Below, in pieces: positions 22,861-33,499 of a stretch of DNA of 64,000 nt. The notes under the pieces were generated by a model, which was not told where the DNA came from, searched no databases, and saw only the letters and a list, made by a program, of their open reading frames with translations. A program made the translations under genes and the position numbers. The stretch comes from Paraspadella gotoi (taxonomy: Eukaryota > Chaetognatha), in assembly GCA_051294375.1 (NCBI GenBank), contig CM119271.1, forward strand, positions 15,196,770-15,260,769, read 5' to 3'. Position 1 is the stretch's first letter; each line of letters opens with the position of its first letter.

Positions 22861-23060
22861 TAAACTTGATCCCCAACGGATCCATTTGGCCTTTTTGTCC
22901 CCCCTGCTCTCCTCTCCCCCCCCTCGTTCACCATCCTCTCCCTCTCCTTTTTTCCTTTTTCCCCGCTTCAGATTCTCAGAGGACGTTTTTTGTTTACCAC
23001 CATCGCGCAACTCAGCCACTTTCCCCCCTTCCACCACTTTTCTCTCGAAAACCACCTGAG
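22780..23060 (-). CDS. Possible internal exon with Lys/Glu-rich coding-like frame
   Basis: A consensus acceptor (TTTTGCAG) ends at 23061 on the minus strand. The frame that follows reads QVVFERKVVEGGKVAELRDG, then a basic stretch around SSENLKRGKRKKGEG, open to 22780. The first 25 or so residues look like ordinary protein. The rest drifts into repeat-derived Glu/Arg/Lys. A donor (GGTGGTAAAC, about 23002) could end the exon early. The region is purine-rich on this strand, which alone keeps frames open. No family recognised. Confidence 0.2.
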
Positions 23061-23094
23061 CTGCAAAATGAAACTTTTTCTTTTCAATCTTATT

Positions 23095-23123
23095 CTTTCT
23101 CTCTCTCTCTCTCCCTCTCTCTC

Positions 23124-23164
<41 letters not shown>

Positions 23165-23165
23165 G
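23095..23165 (+). repeat. (CT)n-rich tract
   Basis: Interrupted CTCTCT with CC insertions. Confidence 0.92.
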
Positions 23166-23249
23166 CTCTTCCTCCCCTCCTTTTCTCTCCCCTGAATCTT
23201 TAATGAGATTCGCGGTATTTTTTTTGTTTAGGAGATCGTGATTTTCGAG

Positions 23250-23545
23250 TCAAGAGGAGGGAAAGAAAGGTTGAGGAGGGTTAAAAGAGAGGAAAAGAGA
23301 GGTTGAGGAGGTTTTTAAAAGAGGGAAAGGGGGAATAGAGAGGTTTGGGAAAAATAAAAGATAGGAAAAGGCCGAAGAGAGATTTTGGAAAGCGAGGAAA
23401 ATGGAAGGAAAAGAGACGTTGAGGAGGGTTGAAAGAGAGGAAAAGGGAAAAGAGAGGTTGAGGAGGGTTGAAAGAGAGGAAAAGGGAAAAGAGAGGTTGA
23501 AGAGGGTTGAGAGAAAGGAAAAGGAAGGAAAGAGAGGTTGCGTCA
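23250..23545 (+). repeat. Purine-rich minisatellite (GAGGTTGAGGAGGGTT)
   Basis: About seven units of 36-45 bp with core AGAGAGGTTGAGGAGGGTTG followed by GAAAGAGAGGAAAAGG. Confidence 0.88.
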
Positions 23546-23976
23546 ACTTTTAAAGAGAGGTTACCGGTGTCAAAGTGAAGTTAAGACCGTTGATTAGATG
23601 GCAACAAGTTCAGAAGTGAGGTTGAAAACGTTTAAGAAAATTAAGAAAGAAGAAAAGTTAAGACAAATAAAACAAGTTTGAGCAAACAATGCCGGATCTG
23701 CTCAAAGTCATTAATTTTCAATTAATTTATTAAAGAATTAATCAATTAATTGATTAACTGATTTATTAAATATTTAATTGAATAATTTCAATTATGGCCC
23801 CTTTTAATATTGGTCTCTCGCTCTCTCTCTCTGTAGAAAGACTTGGCTTTCCCTCGTCGTAGGGTAAGAATGTCTCGTCGTGAGGGAGGCTCAACTGCAT
23901 CTGACAAGACTCCCGAACGTCGTATAAATATATATATAATTATATATATTATATATTTGCTTCACCACCGTTTCAG

Positions 23977-24343
23977 ATCATTATCAATCCTCGTTTTGCA
24001 GAAATCGTGAGTTTCCTTGTCGGGACTCTGTTCTCTCCTCGCTCAGGGCGACGCATGTTCACTATTTGGAAACTTTTGGTCGAGATTCGGACGTTGGGAG
24101 ATTTGTTGATTTGAATTCCAGTCGGTGGCGGAAACTTACAACGTATTCCTCGTCTATCGAGAGATTGAACCCGGCGAAAAAGATCAAACTGCCAGGATCG
24201 GCCGGCGGTTGTTTTCCGTTGACCTCTCCCGATGGCTATTTGATTTGTTTTCGCCAACGTGTCTCGTTCGTGGACAATTTAACGCTGGCGTCCATCGATT
24301 GGTTCAAAAAAATGTTGGACTCAAATTTTTGAAGGATCACTGA
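23977..24343 (+). CDS. Coding-like block, possibly the 3' exon(s) of an unidentified gene
   Basis: This GC-rich island lies in AT-rich DNA and starts after a strong acceptor (CACCGTTTCAG, ending at 23976). Three plus frames compete. One is open across the whole block to TGA at 24332 (ends DWFKKMLDSNF). A second reads IINPRFAEIVSFLVGTLFSP and stops at 24114. A third is open from 24110 to TGA at 24343 (VAETYNVFLVYREIEPGEKD, then IGRRLFSVDLSRWLFDLFSP) and has the most coding-like composition. Frames two and three could be joined by a short intron from ATC|GTGAGT (about 24006) to TTCCAG (24121) in matching phase. A small upstream exon (acceptor CTCTGTAG about 23836, donor GTAAGA) may precede it. 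I do not recognise the protein. Confidence 0.33.
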
Positions 24344-24424
24344 AACTGTCAACGTCTCTTATTTGTGGCTTGTTTAATTGGTTTCGACAGTAATTATTGT
24401 TATGTGTTAGTGACAGAACCGTTC

Positions 24425-24590
24425 AATGTAAGCAGTCCCTGAGGTTCGGATCAGGCTGTAACACCATGTTACAGGGGGGTTAAGCGCCCCGTCCCTCTTA
24501 ACTGTTAGGCGACCACCGGGCTAGAACCCCGGACCTTTGGGTTGGGAGGCGTATGACTTGCCTCCGGCACCAATGGCCGCTGATGAACGG
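24425..24590 (-). mobile_element. tRNA-derived SINE-like repeat
   Basis: Read on the minus strand, A-box-like TTGGTGCCGGAGG (24561-24573) is followed 35 bp later by B-box-like GGTTCTAGCCC (24518-24528), then a GC-rich body to about 24430. A diverged relative lies at 5172-5235. A functional tRNA is unlikely because the cloverleaf stems do not close, so a SINE head is the better reading. Confidence 0.5.
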
Positions 24591-24599
24591 TTAGTGGAT

Positions 24600-25135
24600 T
24601 TTAGTCCACCATAATACTCTAATTGATTTTAATTGATAATCATTACATTTTAATTTATATTAACCTCTTTCCTTTTATACAGATCACGTGATATTATTAT
24701 AATAACCAGTATCGGGGTTTTTTAAGAGTTACTAATCGTTTCCAATCCGTTAATTTGTTTTAAATCATTTTATAATAATCCCGCTATGATCGCTTGATTA
24801 GTGCTTAATATTAGGTGATGCTCAATTGCTCATGGCTGCTCGAATATGTGCTGCAGGTTTCGAATCATTATATCAGAACTGTCTATGAACCACTGACCGG
24901 TCACCAATAGTGCTATTATAGAGAAGAGGGAAAGATGCTCGACATCAATATCGGGGCTAAAAAAAATTGCGTTAAAGAGGTGGTTTCACTGTCACCTCAA
25001 TTTGCTGTATAAGAGCATACCCAGACAAATGCAGGCAGTAGTCGATGCTGAGGAAGGAGGAATGTTTTACTTATATTTTGAATACATTTTATTGAATAAA
25101 TGAATTATGTGGTATACTTTTTTCCTAGATAGTAG
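24600..25135. other. AT-rich sequence without a visible gene
   Basis: No splice-bounded frame recognised. Part of 24870-24960 loosely resembles the second half of DR1. Confidence 0.4.
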
Positions 25136-25139
25136 AAAT

Positions 25140-26125
25140 ATTATTAAGGGCGCTCTCGGGTAAAAAAAGGTCTATTTTGCAAAGGCCCCTCGATTGACCC
25201 ATTTTGGAAAAGGATCCTAACGGTAGGGGAACTTTTAAAATGGCGTTCTGGGACATAAGCAAATGTTAAAAAAAACAAAAACAAAAAACAAAACGGAAAG
25301 GGATAGGCAGACTTTGAAAAAGACGCTTAAGGATAATCAATTTTAATCATAATTATAAAAAAGGCGCCCGGGGATATCAGCTGACTTTAAACAAGGAAAG
25401 GATAAAAGCACAGTGAAAAAGGCGCCGAGGGATAAGCAAAATTTAAGATAAAGCACCCTGGAATAACCAGAATTTGAAAACGGCGCCTTGGGATAGGCAA
25501 AATTTAAAAAAAGGCACCCTGGGATAACCAGAATTTGAAAAAGGCGCCGAGAGATAGGCAAAATTTAAGAAAAGGCACCCTGGGATAACCAGAATTTGAA
25601 AAAGGCGCCGAGAGATAGGCAAAATTTAAGAAAAGGCACCCTGGGATAACCAGAATTTGAAAAAGGCGCCTAGAGATAGGCAAAATTTAAGAAAAGGCAC
25701 CCTGGGATAACCAGAATTTGAAAACGGTGCTTTGGGATAGGCAAAATTTAAGAAAAGGCACCCTGGGATAACCAGAATTTGAAAACGGCGCCTTGGGATA
25801 GGCAAAATTTAAGAAAAAGCCTTTTGAGATAATCGGATTTTGAAAAAGGCACCGAGAGATAGGCAAAATTTAAGAAAAGGCACCCTGAGATAACCAGAAT
25901 TTGAAAACGGTGCCTAGAGATGGGCAAAATTTAAGAAAAGGCATCCTGAGATAACCAGAATTTGAAAACGGCGCATTGGGATAGGCAAAATTTGAGAAAA
26001 AGCCTTTTGGGATAAGCGGATTTTGAAAAAGGCGCCTAGAGATAGGCAGAGTTTGATAAAAGGCACCCTTGGATAAATACGCACCGAGGGATAATCACAT
26101 TCTAAAAAAAGTCACCCTAAATTTT
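25140..26125 (+). repeat. Satellite-like array of about 60-bp dimeric units
   Basis: Each unit pairs two diverged 30-bp halves: AAGGCACCCTGGGATAACCA with GAATTTGAAAA, and CGGCGCCTTGGGATAGGCAA with AATTTAAGA. The GGCRCC/GGGATA framework is kept in both halves. Best order is at 25430-26080 (about eleven dimers), with decay at both ends. Confidence 0.92.
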
Positions 26126-26284
26126 GTGTAAATATAAAGAGGGGCCCAAAGATAAGAGCTTTTTCAAAAGAGTTGCGAAATTATCAGGGTGCCCCTACGG
26201 AGGATCTTCAGAGGTCGCGCGTCAGGCGTCACAGTCAATTCGATCCATTCTGATAACCGACTTAAGGAGAGAGGAAACGATAGA

Positions 26285-26538
26285 TATGGAGAGAGAGAGA
26301 GAGGGAGAGAGAGAGGTGTAGATTGATGAGGGAAAGTGAGAGAGGAGAAATTTAACAGCAGAGAGACATATGAGAGAGAGAGGAGGAGAGATGGAGAGGA
26401 GAGAGAGAGAGAGATGAGAGAGCAGAGGGAAGTAGAGCGAGACATGTGTGAATGCTGTTGTATCGGAAGAAGAAAAGAACGACACAGAAATCCGAAAATA
26501 GGCACAAAAGAATTGGGAGGAATAAAAATGGAGAGAGG

Positions 26539-26586
<48 letters not shown>

Positions 26587-26704
26587 GAAGGTGGGTAACG
26601 TGTTATTGAGATGAATAGATTGGTCATCGTTGGCTGCCTCGATCCCAGGGGCCAATTGAATTTGAAATGAGCCAGACTTATTGAAAGTCTATAGAGAGGA
26701 GAGA

Positions 26705-26737
<33 letters not shown>

Positions 26738-26885
26738 GAGAGAGAGTTAGAGAGAGAGAGATAGAAACAGAGAGATGGAGAGAGAGAGAGAGATGGAGAG
26801 AGAGATAGATAGAAATTGGAAGTGAATGCCCGAATACAGACAGAGGAGAGAGAGAGAAAAAAAAAAAAAGAGAGAGAGATAGAGC

Positions 26886-26918
<33 letters not shown>

Positions 26919-27330
26919 GAGAAATTGGAAAGTGAATGCCCGAATACCAGACAGAGAGAGACAGGGAGAGAGAGAGATAGAGACAGAGAGAGAAAGAGAG
27001 AGAGAGAGAGAGAGGAAAGAAGAGATAGAGAGAGAAAGAGAAGAGAGGGAAATTGGAAGTGAATGCCCAAATACCAGACATGAGAGAGACAGAGATCGGA
27101 GAAGGAGAAGGGAGAGAGGACTGACGAGACAGATTGACAGAAAAGTAAAGTACCTAAGGTCGCAGAATCAACAAACAATAAGAATAAAAGGCTATATGAG
27201 AGAGAGAGTGAGACGAGAAGAGGACAGACGAGAGAACGTACCGGCTCATCATGCGAGACTGACGAGAGGAGAGATGGAGAGACGAGATTGGAAGTGAATG
27301 CCCGAATACCAGACGGAGCGAAGACCATTT
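26285..27330 (+). repeat. GA-rich array with embedded GAAATTGGAAGTGAATGCC units
   Basis: Long (GA)n tracts are spaced by a 35-bp conserved insert (AATTGGAAGTGAATGCCCGA, ATACCAGACAGAGAG) at about 26813, 26924, 27050 and 27288. The copy in C lies at 51360-52075. The Ser/Leu and Arg/Glu frames here are not genes. Confidence 0.9.
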
Positions 27331-27365
27331 TTTTCCTCTTTACTGTCTGAGTCAATTTAGGTAGA

Positions 27366-27369
27366 ATCG

Positions 27370-27402
<33 letters not shown>

Positions 27403-27432
27403 TTCATCGTCGTCGTCGTCGTCGTCGTCGTC
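27366..27432 (+). repeat. (GTC)n trinucleotide repeat
   Basis: About 22 GTC units with one TTCATC interruption, directly upstream of the X-box cluster; copy C has a longer, more broken tract (52131-52212). Confidence 0.96.
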
Positions 27433-27459
27433 GTTTTGCTTTTCACGTCGTCGACCGAT

Positions 27460-27592
27460 TTCCGGGTCACGTGATCAGAAAATTGCCTTAGCAACGCGGG
27501 TGGACGCCCATGGCAACGGGAGACACGGGATTTTTCTTGGCGGATCTCCTTAGCGACGCGAGTTTGACCTTGAACCGTCGCCATGGCAACGG
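27460..27592 (+). promoter_or_regulatory. Cluster of RFX X-box motifs with adjacent E-box (copy A)
   Basis: Within 110 bp lie ATTGCCTTAGCAAC (27482-27495), ACGCCCATGGCAAC (27504-27517), ATCTCCTTAGCGAC (27544-27557) and GTCGCCATGGCAAC (27577-27590). Three fit the X-box consensus RYYNYY-N1-3-RRNRAC fully; the second fits in its right half only. They form a tandem pair of pairs (CCTTAGCRACGCG ... CCATGGCAACGG, twice). GTCACGTGATC (E-box core 27468-27473) lies just upstream. RFX factors bind X-boxes, most often in ciliary gene promoters. The sites persist in copy C at 52263-52373. Confidence 0.5.
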
Positions 27593-27619
27593 AGCGAAGA
27601 GAGAGAAAGCTTTCCAAAA

Positions 27620-27633
27620 ATGCCTGATTTCTG
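27620..27633 (+). CDS. Possible short first coding exon downstream of the X-box cluster
   Basis: ATGCCTGATTTCTG is followed by a donor-like GTAAAG at 27634 and lies 30 bp downstream of four X-box motifs. The matching site in the second copy (about 52403) reads CTGGTAAGAC, a better donor, but has a small indel inside the exon. No downstream exon was found, so this is only a candidate start for the gene that the promoter-like cluster might serve. Confidence 0.15.
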
Positions 27634-27659
27634 GTAAAGACGAAAAACAATAAGCTTGC

Positions 27660-28010
27660 AGGGTCCTGTTACGAAATTGATATTACTAATAAACAATTTA
27701 TAATTCATTCATCAAATAAGCTATCTCGCCCCTGACTTTGAACAGGCTTTGGTGGTTTAAGCCCAACATCACTCTTACAAGATAATAACACGAGAGAGTT
27801 AAAACCCAGATTTTTCAACCCAGAATCAATTCGCCTAAGCGAATGACCATTCCGATTTTGCGATACTTTAATAACACTATTAAACTCATATTAATGTCAT
27901 AGACACTTCAAATTAACTATTATAGAAGAAGGATGATCGAGATTCGATCCCTAAACTTTTCCAGTCTCGTTTAGTCACTTCCCGATTACCTGGCTTCCCT
28001 ATAAATGAAG
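27660..28010 (-). repeat. DR1 copies downstream of the X-box cluster
   Basis: Reverse-orientation core (AAGCTATCTCGCCCCTGACTTT ... GGCTTTGGTGGTTTAAG ... CTCTTACAAGATAATA), then a second part (CAGTCTCGTTTAGTCACTTC, CCTGGCTTCCCTATAAA). The copy in C (about 52450-52810) is interrupted at its end by the SINE insertion. Confidence 0.6.
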
Positions 28011-28500
28011 TGGGATAATATTTCAAAGAATGTTTCAATTGAATAAAAGGAAAACTCCCATAAGTATTAGATCTGAGAATACTATAGCGTTAAAAAACAA
28101 TACTTTATCATCTTGTATGATGGATGAAGAGCTGTCCAAAGTCAGGAGACAATATAGCTTACTTAGGATAATTTTAATATTGGATAATGGCTATACACAA
28201 TTCGGAAGAAGAGATACCGTCTTCGTAGAGAGAAAGAGTCAGTGAATCAAGCTGGGGAAGTGAGTCACCGAGTCGGTGATGCTTTGGATTCGGTGAAGTG
28301 ATGAATTGAATCGAGAACGAAGCTGAGTGAGTTAATGGTGAGGGAAGAGGAGGGAGAGTGAGAGAGGGTAAGGACGAGTAAGGAATCTTTAGCGGAGACG
28401 AAGTTTGAAAAAAAAAAATTTTCGAATTGAAAAAGTACGAAAAGACTTTCATCATGTAGAAGCTCGTTTTCGGAAACCATTGGTTGGCTCTCTCTCCTCA

Positions 28501-28539
<39 letters not shown>

Positions 28540-28679
28540 CCTCTCCCTCTCCCTCCCTCTCTTTCCCCCCGTCTTCCAATTTCCCCCTCAGACCGAGTTA
28601 ACGGGAATAGTCGGCCATTGAGAGAGATAAAAGCGACGATGACTTTATGCTATCGTCGAAGCGGGAATGGGCAAAGATA

Positions 28680-29135
28680 GGTAAGAGAAGAGAGAGGTGG
28701 AGGAAAAGAGGAGTAGAGGAGGGGGGCGGGAGAGATAGGAAGATGAGTAAGAGAAGTAGAGAAAAGATAAGTAAAGGTAGGGTAGAGGCGGGAGGAGATA
28801 GGAGATGAGTAAGAGAAGTAGAGAAAAAGATAAGTAAAGGAGGGGTAGGAGGTGGGAGGAGATAAAGAAGATGAGTAAGAAGAAGTAGAGAGAAGATAAG
28901 TAAAGGAGGGGGCAAAGGAGGCGGGAGGAGATGGAAGATGATAAGAGAAGTAAGGAAAAGAGAGTAAGAGTGGAGAGGTGGAAGAGAAGGAAGATGAGTA
29001 AGAGAAGTAGAGGAAAAGAAAGTAAAGGAGGGGGCAGGAGAGTGGGGAGAGATAGGAATATGAGTAAGAGAAGTAGAGGAAAGAGAAGTAAAGGAGGCGG
29101 AGAGGAGAAGAGAGATATAGGTTGAAGAAGAGAGG
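28680..29135 (+). repeat. About 65-bp purine-rich minisatellite (copy A)
   Basis: About seven units built from GATGAGTAAGAGAAGTAGAG, AAAAGATAAGTAAAGGAGG and GGCGGGAGGAGATAGGAA. Copy C has the same array at 53745-54215. Confidence 0.92.
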
Positions 29136-29384
29136 AAGTGGAAAAGGCAAGATAGAAAAGAACAAATAGAGAAGATAATAAAAAGAGAAATAAATGTTAC
29201 CAATTGATTTAACAAACGAGAAAGGATGACTGACTGACTGACTGATAAGACGACTTGGCTTCTCATATAAAAAGGCGACTCATAAGAACGAATCGTTCTC
29301 GTGATTCGTGGGCCTCCAAATCAACGACAAGTTTTCACTTTTTGGGGTCTGAAAATGTCTGGATAAGTCCGTAAATGGTCTTTT

Positions 29385-29490
29385 TTATGAAATTGGTACG
29401 AACAATATGACAAATTATTAATAAATTAAGTTGACTTTGGACAGGCTTTGGTGGTTTTAGGCCTCCATCACTCTTACAAGAATAAACATA
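29385..29490 (-). repeat. DR1 fragment
   Basis: GAAATTGGTACGAACAATATG, GACTTTGGACAGGCTTTGGT and GGCCTCCATCACTCTTACAAG in reverse orientation; repeated at about 54497-54590 in copy C. Confidence 0.6.
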
Positions 29491-29853
29491 CAGTGTGTCC
29501 CAATGGTATCTGTCGGGTTAACTTTTACATATTTGTGCCGGAGTTGTTATTAAATCTTATTTCTGGGAAAACATGTCAAAGATAAGTTTTTACTATTTAT
29601 GATACTATATTCGAATTCAATTTTATCAATTTTTTTTGCAGAACATTCAATTTAAATGAGTCATAATTTCTCACTTTTTTAATTATTCGCCAGGCGGAAA
29701 GCCGCGTCAGGCTCTAATAATTTTTAGTATTTGCCTTCTTTGTTGACGCTGAGTCGTCGTCGTCGGTCGTCGTCGTCGTCTGCGTCACGTTTTTTGTATA
29801 AAAGCTACTGCCGCTTTTATAGGTTTTGGCTGGAGACTTACCGTTTTTTTTTT

Positions 29854-30858
29854 AAATAAATTATATGAATATTATAAAGTTTACAATAAGTGGTGCGATC
29901 ATAGTAAGTTAAAAAAATTAGATATGGTTTCTCAACTTGAAATAAGCTTTGATATTTTCTTATTTAACATTGGAATTAAAGTATTTTTTGTTTGAATTTC
30001 CCTTCATTTATGATTTACTGCAATATGCAAATGAGATTATAGTACTCATTATAATATCCAAATTAGTATATAGAAATGACTTTAAGCTAATTTACATATT
30101 GCAGTATATAATATTGAAAGATGAAATTCAAATTTTTTTTTAAATTTCTTAATAACAATGGGAACTCAAAGGATTTTTTTAATGAGAAGCTATAATCTTA
30201 ATTTTAATACAAATAAAAATAAAATCTTTTTACAAGCTGCGATTTGGAAAAAATTGGAAAGTTTCCAATTGTAAACCATTGTAACATTTTTTGCCTTTTC
30301 TTTTATTTATTTTTTAATATAATATTTTTTTTTTAGGCGCGCTTTCTGAATCGTTTAAAAACGAAGTTCAGTTTCTCTCTGGTCTCTCTTTGTGTGCGAT
30401 CTCTGCGTGATTCGTTCGTTGGAAAAATTCTGATTATTTTTTTCTTTCTAAAAAACATCTATATTTGATCAGGCCGCTCCCTTTTCTGAATCGTTTAAAA
30501 AAAACGAGTCAGGCCTCTTCTTCTCCTCCGTCTTCTTCTCTCTCTCACTCTCTTCTCTCTCTCTCTTTTTTTTAACAAAAAAAATTATTCACCTTTGTTT
30601 TACCACCGTTTTTGAAAATTCTTATTATTTCTTTCCTTCTAAAAACTTTATTATCGCCATTATATTCCGCGCATTCTTTCTCAATACAAATCCGCAAATT
30701 TAATCTGAGATTTTCGTGGATTTTTTTGAGAAAATGTGAAGAATAACGTTTACTTGACCTGGATTTCGTGGACCGTTGCGGGGCAACGAGTAAACAATGT
30801 CGAGGGAACATGACCATAATTAAACGGCACGTTACGTGTATAAAAAAATCAACTTGAC
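29854..30858. repeat. Block apparently identical to 54963-55967
   Basis: About 1005 bp match at a constant offset of 25109 with no indel found by eye, while sequence on both sides differs every few dozen bases. AT-rich and non-coding; it contains CTGCAATATGCAAATGAGAT and two TCTGAATCGTTTAAAAA modules. Confidence 0.8.
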
Positions 30859-30879
30859 ACGAGATCACGCCGATATAAA

Positions 30880-32358
30880 AACAAGAAGTGACCTAATATT
30901 GCGATATCGTTGGCGGGAAAACACTGTTCATCTCTCTCGTCTCTCTCTGCTCTCTCTCTGCTCGTCTCTCATCTCTCTCTCTCTTCTCTCTCTCTCTCTC
31001 TCACTCTCTCTCACTCGTTAGCTTCATTTTATTTGTTTTACGAAAAAAATATTATTTCAACATTGTAAACGAGTAAACGAGTTCCGGCTCTCTCGCTCTC
31101 TCTCTCTCTCATCTCTATCGTTTCTCTCTATCTGTGTCTCTCTCCTCTCTTTCTCTCGCTTTCTATCTCTTTTTTTTGTACAAAAATAATGTTTTAGTCA
31201 CCTTTTTTTTCAAGCCTCCGTCACTGCGCGACGAGTAAACGAGATTCCGGCATCATCTCTATCTCTGCTCTCTCATCATTTTTTTTTTACAAAAAAAATT
31301 TTTTTAGTCACTTTTTTTTTCACATCTCTCTCTCTCATCTCGTCTCTCTCTCTGCTCGTCCTCGTCTCTCTCTCTCCTCCCTTCTTCTCTCTATGTAACG
31401 ACCCAGTTCAGTATTTTTGAAAAATTCTTATTCATTTCTTTTCGCTATCTGAAAAACTTTTATTATCGCCATTTATTTTTATTTTTTCTCATATACAAAA
31501 TCCCAAATTTACATCCGTAGAGTTGTATTCATGGACTTCCTTTTAGAAAAAAGGAAAAATAACTATGACATGCAGGCAATGATCACAGATGTACATCCAG
31601 CTTGCTTCGCTGTACATATAGAGCTGAGCTACTACGTGTCCGGCAAATGCGGCGATTAATTTAATTGCATATAATAACTTTCTAACAAAAATAACTTTTT
31701 TTTGTTTTTGTATTATTACTGTAGACTTTGAACCGGTGGCCCACTATTGGCAAATTATATCTAAAATAGGAGTTGAGAAGAGAGACATTGTCAAATTCAA
31801 CATCTAACTTTTTTTGTTATTCTAATAATTTTACAATTTTAAAATTGTAAATTTTTTTTAAGTGGTAATATATTTAAAATCATGTTTTACTGTCTTTTAT
31901 TAAAAAATAATAATTATGTCTGAGTTGGGATGAATATAGTTTAATAAATATAGTGTAAATATGCAAATATGACGAATTTGACCAGATCGGTCTGGTTTCA
32001 TTCTTAAAAAAAAAGAAAAATCTAAAACATTTTCATTCAAAGGGAAAGAAAAGAGTTCGGCTGCCTACTGCAGATACGTGCGAAAAACGAGTTCAGCTCT
32101 GCACGGGCAGGTCCACGCTTCTCTCATCTCTCTCGTCTCTCTCTCTCTCTCTCTCTCTCCTGCTCTCTCTCCTCTCACTTTACTTCTTCTCTAATTATTC
32201 CGCCATTTACTCCGGGCGCTTTTGTATCTCAATACAAAATCACCAAATTTACATGCCGGAGAATTTTTCGTGATAGTTTTTTTTCTAAAACCATTCTGAT
32301 ATACTTTATATAAACGGAGAGTGAAAACTGACCAGTCCTCTCTCACTCTTTTCTCTCA

Positions 32359-32423
<65 letters not shown>

Positions 32424-32460
32424 ATTCATACACGCATTTGTTTGTTTTATTGAATACGAT
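30880..32460 (+). repeat. Tandem TC-rich modules (copy A)
   Basis: Repeated modules of 250-500 bp contain CGAGTAAACGAGTTCCGGC, (TC)n, TTTTTTACAAAAAAAATT and TTATTATCGCCATT ... ATACAAAATCCCAAATTTACATCC. The counterpart in C is 55990-57400. Copy A has many insertions here relative to C and looks the noisier of the two. Confidence 0.7.
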
Positions 32461-32699
32461 GAATGAACTCATCGCGTATAATGAATGACTTCAATCGCAT
32501 CAATGAATGATTATCATCATATCAATGAATGATTATCATCACATCAAGTGAATGACTATCATCGCATCAATCATTTGATTATCATCACAGATCACGTTTA
32601 TTATTATACTGATCATCGCATCAATTATTGGTTTAATCCCCATCCGCATCAAATCATTTAGTTATCACTCGCAGTTATATTTGGTTACCACTACGTAAA

Positions 32700-33330
32700 A
32701 GCTGGCTCGAATTTCTATTAGGCTTTTAAAGATTTTTTATATAATTTTTATTTTAAAATAAATTAATTAAAAAAATGACGTCAAAATATTTTAAATAGAT
32801 ATAAATAATTTAAATTTAGATTTGTATAAAAATAAATGCATTAATAAAAACAAATAAACAAATATTAAAAAAAATACAAAATTGATAAAAATATACTAAT
32901 TAATTTGATATTTAAATATTTATTATTTGAAGTTGTGAGCGATTTAATCATTAAGCCAGAACAAAATGGTTGCTATTTATTCAACAAATTATTATTAAAT
33001 CAAATAAGTAGATAATTTTAAAAAAATAATGATTACTGTATTATAAAAGCTCTGGAGCTAAAAATATGAGTAGTTTCTTACTGTCCTGAATCTAAAGAAA
33101 AGATTTAAAACATTATTTAATCAATATTATAAAAATATTTTCTAAATATTAAAAAATATATAATTTAAAATTTTTTTTTAAACAATTACTGAAAAAATTT
33201 TTTTACTAATTGCTTTATTAATATGGTTTGCTTTGTTCAATTTTAAAAATTTAGGTATCCTATAAAATGGTCCACTTGTGCGCATATTCATTATGATTAA
33301 TTAAAGTTTTTCGATCTGGTATAGGAGCAG
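32700..33330. other. Very AT-rich sequence
   Basis: No gene or repeat unit recognised. The copy in C is 57650-58260. Confidence 0.5.
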
Positions 33331-33475
33331 TAAGCTTTTCTTAACAGACTGTACCATTGGGACATACTGTAGCAGGTCCCTGCAAGCTTTCAATGAAGAC
33401 TCTCTCTCAGTCTCGTTTACTTACTGCCAGAGTACCTGGCTTCCCTACAAACGAATTTGTATAATGTTTCAGTTG
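33330..33475 (-). repeat. DR1 terminal part
   Basis: GTCCCTGCAAGCTTTCAATGA, CTCAGTCTCGTTTACTTACT and CCTGGCTTCCCTACAAACG in reverse orientation; repeated at about 58270-58400. Confidence 0.55.
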
Positions 33476-33499
33476 TTTATCATATGCATACCGTTCATC

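Noticed and set aside
24512-24577. Functional tRNA gene
   Set aside because: A and B boxes are present but the acceptor and anticodon stems do not pair, and a diverged relative at 5172-5235 indicates a dispersed repeat.
25140-26125. CRISPR-like array because of regular spacing
   Set aside because: Eukaryotic context; both halves are related repeats with no unique spacers and no cas genes.
26164-27355. Long Ser/Leu frames suggestive of membrane proteins
   Set aside because: Products of (GA)n tandem repeats; frames are not maintained in copy C.
27357-27650. Minus frame MATVQGQTRVAKEIRQEKSR ... with a poly-Thr tail as a gene
   Set aside because: It overlaps the X-box cluster and a (GTC)n tract; an indel in copy C breaks it, while the X-boxes are kept.
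28590-28680. Segment bounded by a strong acceptor (TTCCCCCTCAG) and donor (TAG|GTAAGA)
   Set aside because: All three plus frames contain stops; could be an untranslated exon, but nothing else supports it.
29949-30143. 64-codon frame identical in copies A and C (also 55058-55252)
   Set aside because: AT-rich, in a block where all bases are identical between copies, so frame conservation carries no information; no family features.
30572-30868. 98-codon minus frame, repeated at 55681-55926
   Set aside because: Consists of the composite TC-rich repeat modules.
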